Positions 8,513-18,463 are shown, numbered from the stretch's first letter. The stretch: DNA of 22,222 nucleotides from Chloromonas sp. AAM2 (GCA_004335635.1 QAXH01005699.1:9048-31269), one strand, 5' to 3'. Program-made: numbers and translations. The notes: generated by a model from the sequence alone, not told the origin.

Positions 8513-11241
8513 ACACGCACGCCCACTCACACGCCCGCTCTGGTCGCCTCACTTTGAGGTCAAGGAAGGGGAAGCAACACGGTGCCGGTACACCAGACGC
8601 ACGCACGCATGCACCCGAATCCACACACATGCTCTTGACAACGGTGCAGTGGTGACCAGCAGGTTACCGGCAATTTCCCTTCCCCCTTGCCCCCGCTGAG
8701 CAGTCCTCCCCGGACTGAAGGCCATGTAAACAACAGCAAGAACACCCACACCCACACCCACCCACACCTGCTCTGGCCGCAAAGTGCAGCGCTGTGTTGA
8801 GCCCCTGGTCTTCCTGTTGATCCAACACGCTCTGCAGGGACTCTCTGTGTTGACTGTTAACAGAGTTTACTGTACCACCGGACTCGTTTGGTTGTGAGAA
8901 GTCAGTGAGTGAGCGCAGCAGCGCCTGGACTATGCCGACTGCTAAAGGGTGTGTGCTTGAAGCTGCCACCATGAGGGGTGTGAGGCCATCTAGGTTGGAG
9001 GTGCACACATGGGCACGTGCCTGCGCAGCATGCACATGGGCACATCATGCATGCATGCAGTGAGGTGCCCATGAACGTGTAAGAACCAACGGTGTTTGCG
9101 GGTATACCGTACGAACCCATAAAAGTGGTCGGAATTCAAAATCAGTTGGATCCCGCCGAAGGTGGAAGATTTCGCTCTCGGAACTTTCGCAATTTTCAAG
9201 GTAATTTTGCAGCAAACTCAACTTTAGTCGGATTCCAGCCAACGCAACTGCCAAGCCTTAGTCGGATTGAAAGTCGGATTTGAAGTCTGCTACACCACCT
9301 GAAGCCAGCAAAGTCATTCCCTAGAGATGCAGCTGCTACAAGTGCTCAATACAGTTTGTCATGCAGTGTCAATGTCAGCCATAGGGCAATCGTCTGGGTG
9401 CCATGCAGTGTCCTCAATCCAGTCTGTCATGCAGTGTCAATGCCAACCAGATCAGTACCATGCATTCTTCTCAATAAAGTTAGAGCAGCCCTGGCACTCA
9501 TGCCCTCCTAGTGGGGTGGCTGTCAGGTGCTGCGCGGACTCGCACACAGGGCACCAGAAGCGTCCGCTTTGCCCTTGGCCTGGGATGGCCCGGGCCTGGG
9601 ATGGCCCGGGCCTGGCGAGGATTCAAAATATGAGACCGGAAGCAGCAACCACAAGCGCTGTAACACGCACAAACATGATGTAAGGGCCCTTGGTCGCATT
9701 ACAGCGCCGCAGGCAAGCGAATTTCGCCAATGTTAGTCGGTTTTGGCCATTTTCTTGGCTTGAATTCCGACTAATTTAGTGGGCTCGTAAGGTGTTGCAT
9801 TTGATGTGGCTGGGACTGTCATGAGATGACTGTCCTGTTGCTGGATACTGGGCTTTCACATAGCCAGGGTGGTGATGCGACACTAAATTGCATTTTTCGT
9901 TTTGGTTTGCTGAAACCTCTGCCCCTATGCATACATGGTACATTATACATAGTAAATACATCAGCACAACAAGAGAATACCCCCAAAAGTACTAGTTGGG
10001 GTCTGACTGAGTACCTAGTACAGATCCACGGGACTAACCAGCGCTAAACAAACTCGCCTTATCATTATGATACGTTATGCTCCACCATACACTTATGAAT
10101 GTGCTCCCTGCCCCTCACACCTTGAGCATGCGTGCCACTGCCCCCAGTTGCCCGGCCCGACATGCAAACATGAGCGGCGTGTCACCCGCCAGATTGCGCG
10201 CCGCACTGTCAGCGCCTGCTTCCTGCATCACGTGCATCACATGCGGCGTGTAAAGCACATGCATTGCCACGTCGGTGATGCATGACGTGGTGATATGCAT
10301 CTGTTTACATCAGCAAAGCCGTCATATGGCATGGGACCAAGATAGGCATTGCCTTGACCTACCACGGGCATGCAGTGCGCGAATCTCATCACATGGTTGC
10401 AAAAAAAACATGTAATCATGATGACGAGTATTTGCCCGCACCTCATGCAGGCCCACCCACCAGCAGCAGCTTCACCATCTCGCCATGCCCATGCAAACAC
10501 GCCATGTGCAGTGGTGTATTACCACTGGGTGCTGCACAACAGTCGTGCCTGGCCCCGCATGCTAGGAGCTGCGCTGCTAGCTGCATGTGGCCGTGGCGGG
10601 CAGCCAGGAAGAGGGGGGTGGTGCCGGAGGGGTCACTGATGTTTGTTGCTAGCAGCAGGAGCTCGCTGCTGAGGATTGAGTCGGCTTGACTGGCAATGGC
10701 TGCATCTGCAGGAGCATGGGTAAGGCATTGAATATCCGTTTTCACAGTCTTTTGATTTTGTCACCTGTGATAACCATGACGTAGTATGATAACCATACTA
10801 GCAGTAGAGAAGTTGCTGACAGGTGCAGGTACGATACGTAATCCTTTCGTATCATTTCTCGACTGATATATTGCTGATTATTATTTGAAGTGAATAGCAT
10901 CAATAAAGTCCACAAGATTGTGCTTCATCCTGAAAGCCCCTGAGCAAGAACCAGGTAGGACGGAATGAGTTCTACATTGTGGACGGCGGATGGAAGGCTT
11001 TGCGGGGAATTCATGTGTCACCTGTGTTTTCTGATGGCTGCATGGAAATGGATGAGCCACCATCTGGAGATGATGTTGGAAATGTGTCATGCTGCTGCTG
11101 TCCCTTGCACAGGGCTCTGATGCTTCCTAGAATCTGGTCTGCCTCCTCCCAGCGCTGATACGCGCATACGTTGATCAGCGAAACAGCCGCCTGCTGCACC
11201 TGGGCTTCCACCGCCTGCCCCGGAGGGCTGCCCATAGACAT
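5116..11241 (-). CDS. Ankyrin-repeat protein with Gln/Pro-rich middle and helical C-terminus (8 exons, 870 aa)
   Basis: Exons in transcription order: 11241-11022, 10705-10461, 10222-10121, 9020-8768, 8302-8167, 7681-6286, 5782-5658 and 5251-5116. All junctions are GT-AG, all phases agree, and the total is 2613 nt. The start is the first ATG after an in-frame TAG. Residues 98-319 hold about five to six ankyrin repeats, seen as TPLFLAARHGH, TPLHMACLHGH, TPLMFACRAGQ, TPLMVAA and TALHFAARAG, followed by a degenerate last one. The repeats are split between exons 2-5, and the fourth carries an insertion. Exon 6 (319-784) is low complexity: S/N-Q-P repeats, a polyGln tract, then Ser/Thr/Ala-rich sequence. 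Residues 785-870 look helical, with LSFSQLEALEAVHHTLLAR followed by a charged coiled-coil-like tail. Ankyrin repeats bind proteins; no enzyme domain is visible, so the function is unknown. It is divergent from BBS1. The internal exons are well supported; the exon 6-7 join rests on a strong GTGAGT donor and matching phase. Confidence 0.85.
7264..7338 (-). repeat. CAG/CAA repeat encoding polyglutamine
   Basis: A mixed CAG/CAA tract (read on the minus strand) lies within exon 6 of the ankyrin gene. It encodes about 12 consecutive Gln, then a second Gln run interrupted by Pro and Lys. Mixed codons make it less slippage-prone than a pure CAG run. On the plus strand it produces meaningless Leu/Val/Cys-rich frames. 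Confidence 0.9.
8051..8150. repeat. 30-bp tandem repeat, about 3.3 copies, intron 5 of the ankyrin gene
   Basis: Units start at 8051, 8081 and 8111 and are identical over 30 bp, with a partial fourth copy. Each holds the palindrome ACCGGT and a TTGCATGTGCGG core. The period divides by three, so several false open frames arise on both strands. The array starts about 16 bp inside the intron from the exon 5 donor. There are no spacers, so it is a minisatellite and not a CRISPR array. Confidence 0.95.
8438..8512. repeat. (GGAC/AGAC)n and (CCAG)n microsatellites in intron 4 of the ankyrin gene
   Basis: Tetranucleotide runs based on GGAC/AGAC (8438-8476) pass directly into about nine CCAG units (8477-8512). 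They lie inside the intron between ankyrin exons 4 and 5. Confidence 0.9.
8692..8736 (+). repeat. Copy of the ankyrin-gene stop-codon/3'-end sequence, inside its intron 4
   Basis: About 45 bp here (GCTGAGCAGTCCTC, then GGACTGAAGGCCATGTAA) closely match the minus-strand sense sequence of the last ankyrin exon, stop codon and TGTAA motif (minus 5141-5095). The copies are in opposite genomic orientation. It is either a short dispersed element supplying a gene 3' end or a local inverted duplication. Confidence 0.7.
9128..9771. repeat. Possible MITE-like insertion with GTCGGAATTCAA inverted ends, intron 3 of the ankyrin gene
   Basis: A perfect 12-bp inverted pair, GTCGGAATTCAA, sits at 9128-9139 and on the opposite strand at 9760-9771. 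Related TTAGTCGG motifs occur inside at 9224, 9258 and 9733, and inverted at 9767-9774. The left interior (about 9120-9290) is visibly richer in A/T than nearby exons. No coding capacity and no clear target-site duplication was seen, so the boundaries are tentative. Confidence 0.45.
9345..9482. repeat. 68-bp imperfect tandem duplication, intron 3 of the ankyrin gene
   Basis: The unit beginning CTCAATACAGTTTGTCATGC at 9345 recurs at 9413 with a few changes, and a third partial copy starts near 9470. The core GTCATGCAGTGTCAATG is kept in the first two. It is non-coding. Confidence 0.8.
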
Positions 11242-11457
11242 CAGAGCTAGATGGCCCGAAATGTGCTATTCGACATTGCATGCGACTTCCACAACAAGAG
11301 ATCGTGCCTGAGAGGTTTTGATTTCTGATTTCCCAATCAACTAACAGGGAAAACGCTTCGTGTTTTCAAATACGCAGCAATGTTTGCGCGTCATCGCGTC
11401 TCGTAGCCAGACAACAAGAATGCGGTGGAAAACTTGAACTCCAACAGAGGGTGAAGC
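11242..11457. promoter_or_regulatory. Divergent (bidirectional) promoter region between the ankyrin gene and BBS1
   Basis: The two start codons face away from each other across 216 bp, which must contain both 5' UTRs and both core promoters. A CCAAT motif lies at 11333-11337, near the middle. No clear TATA box is seen. In-frame stops just upstream of both ATGs (TAG on the minus side, TGA two codons before the BBS1 ATG) fix the starts and limit the coding sequence on each side. Shared regulation is inferred from the spacing only. Confidence 0.6.
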
Positions 11458-14400
11458 ATGGACGGAGATTATGACGAGACCGTGGGAAGCCCTAAGCTTG
11501 CCAAGGCTCCGTCGCTGGTAGTTAGACGCCTTGCCGGGGTTGACGATGCGAGTTTTGCCTCCAAGAGCGCAAGGCCTGCTGCCGAGGCCAAAAAGTCGCC
11601 ATGGCTGGAGGCATGGAATGACCCAGTGGCGGGCATCTCCGCCTACACGTCCTGCATTCACACGTGCAATTTGTATGGTGACGGTGACTGGCGATTGGTG
11701 GTGGCAGACTCAGATAGGAAGCTCAAGGTGGGTAGCAACAGCAGCCCATTCAGCACACGCCATGCATGTGTGGCGGTGCCGGAGTGGCACCCAGTGGGTA
11801 ACACTGCCGGACTCTGTTACTGAGCTCCTTGTGTACTCATGAACAGCGTCTCGTGCTTCTGATTATATTTTTCATGACTCATCACTCACATGGACAGCAA
11901 GTTTACATCAGGGGCGAAGACCGGTCACAGGACGGGATGAGCACAGACCGACCTGCTTCCAGAACGTGGACTTTGTTGGGCATTCACCTGGTCACTGCAT
12001 AGGTCTGATACTCCTTGCTGCTAGTAGTGCTGGGACAGCATAATGCATTTTTTGTGCTCTAGGCGAGCGATTGCCAGGACAGGCGAGTTTGAGAAGGAAT
12101 GGCTTCAGCCGCAGCAGAGGGGTCCACCTACTCTCGTTTTCGTGTCGAAAACCATGTGCGAACTTGTCCAGGTGATGATGATGATGATGTGATGATGATC
12201 ATGATGATCATGAGACGGGATTGTACAGAGTTCTAAGAGGTTGTGTTTTGTTGGTAATGTTGATTCTTGCAGGTTTGGAGCGGTACCCAGAAACAGTCAG
12301 ACCATGCACTACTCGACACCCCGGTAGCTATCACCAGTTTTGTGTCAGAGACCACTGCGCCCAGACAGCCTTCGCTGGCTGTTGCGGCCGGCTCACACAT
12401 CTTCATCTACAGGAACCTCAGGCCGTACTACAAGTTTGTCCTGCCGGCCGAGGATGTGAATACGGAGGAGCAAGAGTGTTGGTGGGTGTGCAGGACTTGA
12501 ACTAGGGATGAGGTCAATGTTAGAACAAAATAATAATAATATGATAATAATAATATAATATTTCAAAACACACTATGTTTCCAAACGGAACCTGAACTTG
12601 CAGCTGACAAATGAGGGGTCTGCTCACATGTATCAAATAAGCACTGCAGTTTGAGAAGTTGGAGGCGAGTTAAGATGATGAGAGAAGTTGAACAATGCAT
12701 GCGCTTGAGGTTTTGGACACATTCAGCTCATGCTTTTGATGCAGGTGGATGCAGGTGAATGCAGACGGATGTAGGCTTGTCTGTTCTGCAGCACAAATCA
12801 TTGGACACCCTCGCCTTGTCGGTTAACCCTGCCTTCACCCCATGCTCTCAGGCAGAAGGTCATGGCGGGTGACATGGTAGTGGGCGACGCGGTGGCCATC
12901 CTCACGCGCCTGCAGGACGCAGGGGTGGTGCTCACCACACGGTCACTGCAGGTGCGAGCATGAACCTTAGGGGGGNNNNTAGGGGGGGGGGGCGGGTTGC
13001 TCACCACACGGTCACTGCAGGTGTGAGCATGAACCGTAGGGGAGGGATGCTCACCACACGGTCACTGCAGGTGTGAGCATGCACCTTAGGGATCTGACCA
13101 AACAGAACGTTGTTCTGTTTTCTACCTTCTTTCGGCCTGCCATACCTGCTCTGTCAGCTTCGCTTGGTATGCCTTCTTGCTCAGGGTAGGTCAGGACGGC
13201 GCCCATGTTGTTCTGCATCCGGTGACGGCGTCCCTACAACCATGTGCAAACATGTACTAACATGTACAACCACTATGTACTAACATGACCTGCTCTTACT
13301 TCAGGAGGATTTGCAAGCTCATGAACTGCGGGTCTTTTCTCAAAGTAAACGAAGATATCAGGTCGTCTGGTTCCAGAGCAGAGCTGTTGAGGATGCACGG
13401 CAACACAAGCTCGCCATGAGAGCTGCATCGCTCCCTTGTGCATGCAGTTGATGAACATCGGTGACCCGGAGAAGAAACTGACGTTCATTGAACAGTGGCA
13501 GGGCCAACCGCTGATCTCAACCACGGTTATCACGTGCATGGACGTTATCAAACTCGCTATTGATGAGGTGGGTTGCGAGATTCATGCACTTTCACACAGG
13601 CTTCTGTACTACACGTTGATTGCAGATGAAGCGCAAGACGAAGCCTCAACTGCAGTCTCGGACTTGGAGTGGCTCAGTCTTACATTGTGTCCTGATTCAC
13701 ACCTTCCTATGTGAAGCAGAACATAACATTCTGATATCATGCGTAGCACAGCTTGCATAACGGACCCTTTCCCCCATTTGCTCTGCAGCCCGATGCGGTA
13801 AGTTGCCTGGTGGTTGGCACCGAGAGCGGCCGAGTGCTGATCCTCAACCAGGCTGGCACTGCTGTCACCAAGAACGTGTGGCTGGGCGTGACCCCCGCCT
13901 TCCTGGCCATCCAGGGGGAGCTGGAGGTCGGGTATCGCATCACAGTGGCGGGCAGGGATGGCAAGATCTACTGCATACGGTAGGCAACGCATACAGTGCA
14001 TACACGACGCAGCAGGGGCCAGTGTGCACAGATTGCGAAATGCTAGCAAGCTGTGCAGCATGGCCTAAAGGAGGCTAGACACAGTTTGACCAGACTCGAG
14101 CAGCGGAAGGACACACATGTTGGATTTGTCTGGGAGAGGGACAGACATGGAGGCACACGGCCATCGTATGCAGCAGCTTTGATCCCATGTGGTGAGAGAA
14201 ACAGAAACAACCGAACAGAAGGAGGCACACTCAGTGACTGTTGGCACACTAGAAGTTAGTTTTTCCCAAAGCTATGGTGGTACTCGTGGACCAGAACCAT
14301 GTCAGAAAACCATCCACAGCCGGCCAACTGACCACCACAGTCGGTTCCACAAGCAGCAAGCAGGTCCTCAGCAACGACCCTCACGGCCTATCCACAAGTT

Positions 14401-17400
14401 GGCATTTCGTCAAGGCGCTCATTCTGAAACTCCGTATGTGCATTCATACTAGTGAGACACAACCAGTGGGAAGCAAGAGGACAGGAAGGCAACATATGCC
14501 TGTACCGTGCTATCTGTTGCTTGTGTTAGCAGTGCCTAGAGCTATGGTGACATCATATTCATGAGCCGAACCGATGGGCCAGACGGCCAGCCTTAGCAAC
14601 AACCCTTTCCACGTGGCTCCAGTGTTTGTCTGCCTGCAGAAACGGCGAGCTCCAACAGACGATCATTCAGCTGGAGGCCGCTGCAGTGGGCCTGGTCCAC
14701 CTGTCCAGCAGCAACATCGTGGTGGCCTGCATGAACGACGCCGTGCACAGCTACAAGCCCAACGGCCACAAGAACTACACGCTGTACCTGCCCTCGCCCA
14801 TACTGGCGGTGCAGAAGCTTGAGATGAGTGCAGCCAGGATGACGCGGGGATTGCTGCTGGCACTGAAAAACGGTGCGTGTTGTTCGTCATTGCTCTTCAG
14901 CCAACAGTTGGTGCGCACTCTTTGGGATTCGACAAATGACTGCTAAGTGCAGGCTCAGTTGGGATGAAAATGCAAGACAGATGCCCAAGTTGGTGGAGAA
15001 GGGAGCACAGGATTTGCTGTTAATACAGGCTGCCCCATCCCACGACACTGTTTTGCATCCCACGACACTCTTATCACACATGAATGACCCAGGGGTGGCT
15101 GCTGGCGTTGGCCTTGGGTAGGTGGGCGTTGGGTGGGCAGGTACGGAATGGCTGCAAAGGGGGCTGGGAGGTGGGAGAATAGGGACGTGGCACCATCACT
15201 ACCCGGAGCCAGAAAACAATACGAACGAGCCAACAAGGCAGGCATGAAGGAAGCATGCAACTTTCTGTCCATCAAGCTAAGCTGTATCGGAGTATGATGA
15301 ATGTATGTATCGTCTGCTGCTCGCTGCATGTTTCAGGTGAGATCCGAGTGTACAACGAGAAGTCGCTGGTGTCGGTGCACACGCAGCCCTCCCCTGTCAC
15401 GGGCCTGTGGTTCGGGCGCTACGGGAGGGAGGACAACACGCTCATCACGGTGAGCAACGGTTGCACAGTGATCCCATGCCTTGTGCACGTGATCACATGC
15501 CCTGTGCATGTGATCACATGCCCTGTGCACGTGATCACATGCCCTGTGCACGTGATCACATGCCCTGTGCACGTGGTCACATGCCCTGTGCACGTGATCA
15601 CATGCCCTGTGCACGTGATGAAGCTTTGCGGATCTGAAAGAGTCAGACAGCAGAACAAGCCGTCTAGGCCAGAGAGCGGGAGCAACATCATTTCAGCCAT
15701 GGCTTGTGACGCACATGGATTTGTTAGCCGTGCAATGAAGCCGTCGTGGTAGCCACGGGCCACGGAATCTGGGACTCAGAGTAATGTGCCCAAGCACATG
15801 CCCGCATGACACATGCCGCATGCACATGCATGCACATGCACGCGATGCATGTGACGGCACCATGGCTGCATGGGGGCACAGAACCAGGGCTGCAGCTCTT
15901 CATGCGTTCATGCGCTCCTGGTGCGTCACATGTGGCACGTCACGTGCGGCATGTCACGTGCGGCATGTCACGTGCGGCACGTCACATGTTCAGTACGGCA
16001 CGTAGCACAGGTGACCAAGAGCGGGCTGCTGGACATCAAGATCCTGCCCCGCACCGCGGCACTGGACGTGACGGGCAGCGCGGGACCGCCCTTGGAACAG
16101 GACATACCGCTGCAGGTGATAATACTAGAAATAACGAGAATAGTGATAGTGTCAGTAATGGTAGCAATAGTAATGATTTGAGCTGCGGACCGCTCTCAGA
16201 ACGGGACATAATACTGGAAGGGCCAGCATACCATCACCGTCAGCATGATAACAATAGTATGAAACAACAACTAAGGTGGTAGTAGAGCAATTAGTATGGC
16301 CAGCAGGCAACAGGCAGCTGTATGGCACGTTGGTTCCAGTCATACACATTGACAGCCGCCTCACATTGATTGTACTGCAAGTGCTTCGACATAAATCAAA
16401 AGATATGATGTGTGTTAACAGAAGAGGTAGCGGTTTCTGGCGTGCTACATCCTGTACCCCTGCTCTGCTCGCTGCCCAGGTCCCCAAGAAGACTCGGCTG
16501 TACGTTGAGCAGACGCAGCGCGAGCGGGAGCAGGCGTCCGACATGCACCGCGTGTTCCAGAGGGACCTAGCACGCATGCGTCTGACCACTGCACGGGCAT
16601 ACGTCAAGATACTCACGGATGGCCAGGTATGCACTGAGGGAGTGGCTTGCTTGGTAAGACTTGTCACAAACTAACAAACTTAACATTTCACTTATGTTCA
16701 AGTGCTGCAGACTGGCTCGGAAGTTTTTTCAGACACTGCTCTCACGCTGTTGGTGATGATGACATGCCTCTTCTACACCGAGCCTTCGCCTCCTCTTCCA
16801 CCCTGATCCTGTGGTCACTGCCGCCTGTGTGCCCACGTCGGTCACATGGGTGCTCTCACACTCCTGCCACACTGTACATATACAGTGGTCACACATTCCC
16901 CTTATCCTGTCATGCTTTCAGGGCGCCACGGCCTTCACCTCCTCCGCTAACCTTACGCTCACCCTGGCTGCCAAGGGCCTGGGGCCCAGGTTCAGGCTTG
17001 TAATCACACTCAGAAACGACGGATCAACACACGTAAAGGACGTGCCCGTGGTGCGTGGCTGAGGCCATGATCCACATCACCCTCGTCCTTTTGCATGCTG
17101 CGGTTTGGCAGCTTGGGGTGCTGCAGACCGAACCTTTCAACAGCTGGGCGTTGATATTACAGGATGGGCAAGTCAGGGACCGGATAGGAAACAAGACTGC
17201 TTTCGTTTCTGTGTGCCGTTGCCTCCGTCAGGGCTTGCTGTAATCAGTTTCGCTCAACACGTCAAGCGCAGCTAGTCTCATCGTTGACTGATTTTTCTCT
17301 GTGTTGCAGCTGTTGACAGCTCCTGAGCGGTTATACAAGCTGGGCCGTCGCATCCTGCACCTACCCCTCCTGGTACCCTCTCTGTCCTACGTCTATGAGG

Positions 17401-17864
17401 TGAGCTTACAAATGATACCACATCACTTCAAGTAATACTTTGCGGTTCACGCCATCTTCGTGCCACCGTACTGTGCTTTGAACGCTTTAAACGCGTAGTC
17501 GTAGTACCGCCTGTGGTACCGTTTGCATCTGATGTAGATGCCATCTGGGTGAGGGCGCAAATGTACATGCAAGCATGGCTGGACAGGTCTGCATGTGCAT
17601 TACGCCATTGCAAAAGGTCTTGCATGCACATCACGTGAGCAGTTGCAACGGTCTGCATACGCGTCATGTGATTGCAAAGGTCCTGACAGGTGCAACACAT
17701 GGTTGAACGGATTGTGCCTCACGTGGCTGCAGGTGCCTGTGGAGTGTATCGACCCCCTTGCTGGCTCAGACTCGATCACTGTGGTGCTGCTCAGTAAAGG
17801 AAGCAGTCTGCCTATGCTCCAGGCTCAGCTGCGAATGCCAATGTCAGAGATAGATGAGGAATGA
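11458..17864 (+). CDS. BBS1: BBS1, BBSome subunit (12 exons, 612 aa, complete)
   Basis: Exons: 11458-11727, 12273-12481, 12852-12951, 13448-13567, 13789-13979, 14640-14872, 15337-15449, 16011-16115, 16480-16626, 16922-17050, 17310-17399 and 17733-17864. All introns are GT-AG, phases agree, and the total is 1839 nt. The product matches Bardet-Biedl syndrome 1 protein along its whole length and is close to the human size (593 aa). Landmarks are [13 protein letters not shown] (about 48-60), PSLAVAAG and NLRPYYKF (123-145), SCLVVGTE (238-245), [13 protein letters not shown] (400-412), [14 protein letters not shown] (451-464), and the C-terminal appendage segment [10 protein letters not shown] to the end. 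BBS1 folds as an N-terminal beta-propeller with a C-terminal gamma-adaptin-ear-like part. Within the BBSome it contacts membrane and the GTPase ARL6/BBS3 and carries cargo in cilia. A TGA two codons before the ATG supports the start. The gene is intact, so the organism presumably builds flagella. Confidence 0.97.
12172..12213. repeat. (GAT)n microsatellite, intron 1 of BBS1
   Basis: GAT repeats interrupted by GATCAT steps lie about 60 bp before the exon 2 acceptor. They are non-coding. Confidence 0.85.
12527..12562. repeat. (AAT)n-rich tract, intron 2 of BBS1
   Basis: This is an A/T-only run of AAT and ATAAT steps, in strong contrast with the surrounding GC level. It lies shortly after the exon 2 donor. 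Confidence 0.8.
12926..13092. repeat. Tandem copies of the exon 3/intron 3 junction of BBS1, with an assembly gap
   Basis: The last about 20 bp of BBS1 exon 3, its donor and about 20 bp of intron occur three times. The core CTCACCACACGGTCACTGCA starts at 12931, 13000 and 13050, and each copy is followed by GGTG and a GAGCATG stretch. The second and third copies are intronic and each retains a CAG-GTGTGAG donor-like site. Between copies one and two lie a poly-G run and four N (12976-12979), so the array length is uncertain. The first copy must be the used donor, because reading on in frame meets TGA at 12961-12963. Confidence 0.9.
13131..13240. repeat. Dispersed repeat copy A (TTGCTCAGGGTAGGTCAGG family), intron 3 of BBS1
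   Basis: This roughly 110-bp stretch is similar over most of its length to 20137-20252. Shared blocks include GGCCTGCC, CTTGCTCAGGGTAGG and a GACGGC step. A shorter match to its core lies at 17871-17905. No coding capacity or terminal repeats are seen. Confidence 0.7.
15466..15619. repeat. 21-bp tandem repeat, about 7 copies, intron 7 of BBS1
   Basis: The unit CACGTGATCACATGCCCTGT plus G repeats about seven times with single-base variants, beginning 17 bp after the exon 7 donor. Each unit holds the E-box-type palindrome CACGTG (or CATGTG) overlapping the palindrome GTGATCAC. The 21-bp period keeps all frames open on both strands, which makes false Val-Ile-Thr-Cys-Pro repeats. Confidence 0.95.
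15922..15989. repeat. 14-bp tandem repeat, about 4-5 copies, intron 7 of BBS1
   Basis: The unit GGCATGTCACGTGC and close variants repeat head-to-tail near the 3' end of the same intron as the 21-bp array, ending about 20 bp before the exon 8 acceptor. It again carries CACGTG/CACATG-type hexamers. Confidence 0.9.
16183..16222. repeat. Degenerate copy of the BBS1 exon 8 end, inside intron 8
   Basis: The stretch with GGACCGCTCTCAGAACGGGA followed by CATA resembles the end of exon 8 (about 16078-16115: GGACCGCCCTTGGAACAGGA followed by CATA). It lies about 105 bp downstream in the intron. It is not an exon: the copy of the donor is lost and the frame is not used. Confidence 0.6.
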
Positions 17865-17870
17865 TGTCGT

Positions 17871-17905
17871 GCTGTTGCTCAGGGTTGGTCAGGACGGTAT
17901 CCAGC
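17871..17905. repeat. Dispersed repeat copy B (core only), just after the BBS1 stop codon
   Basis: The segment TTGCTCAGGGTTGGTCAGGA followed by CGGT matches the core of the repeats at 13131-13240 and 20137-20252. It starts within ten bases of the BBS1 stop and so lies in its 3' UTR. Confidence 0.55.
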
Positions 17906-18463
17906 CTCGTCGCTTCCTTGGCTTGATAGCGTATTGGCAGAAGTGTTTGAGTATGACATCCATTGAGTTCGAGGTAGAACGACATGTAGCGGGTGTTGGC
18001 CGGCCAGCAGCTGTTACAGGCTCATGCTTGCGACCTCAAAATCTTTGGCGGGCGGCTGTGCCGTGACGGAGCAAGTTTGCCATGCCGTGTTTGAACGTGC
18101 GAGGACAAATGTCCGAATCTAACTCAGCGTTTGGGAGTAACTATTTCGCCCAAACGCGTTTTCATCCAGTGAATGCTACTATGTCACACAGTCCACGGCG
18201 GGTGCAGGACGGTCGTGCCAGAAAAGCGGAGCCGTCAGACCATGTTGTCAACTTGACATGCAGTGCACGCTACGAGTTGAAACAAAACGAAGTCGTTACA
18301 AAGGTAGCCTCTTCGAAAGAAAACGCCCGACTCAACCGGCGCCGTTGCCAGCCCTGGTGGGCAGGCCCGCGCAGGCCTTGGTTGATGTTCCTGCAACAAA
18401 AATTGGCGCTGCAGCCATCGGCGTTGGAGTGAGCCTAGCATCGCTCGACGCCTACCATTCGCG
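17906..18463 (+). other. BBS1 3' UTR and spacer or 5' UTR before the next gene
   Basis: Two overlapping open frames occur (18082-18432 and 18258-18479). Neither shows a recognisable domain, and neither joins the downstream gene in phase without inventing an intron. No TGTAA motif was found after the BBS1 stop in this stretch. The frame of the downstream gene is closed by TGA at 18383-18385, and no ATG lies between that and 18464. Confidence 0.4.

Noticed and set aside
13305..13344. Possible extra BBS1 exon after a good acceptor (TTCAG then GAGGATTTGC)
   Set aside because: The only nearby donor would give 40 nt and break the frame, whereas exon 3 joins exon 4 directly in phase and matches the BBS1 family.
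15255..15763. Open frames on both strands with repeating Val-Ile-Thr-Cys-Pro or His-Arg-Ala-Cys-Asp units
   Set aside because: They come from the 21-bp tandem repeat in BBS1 intron 7, whose period is a multiple of three.
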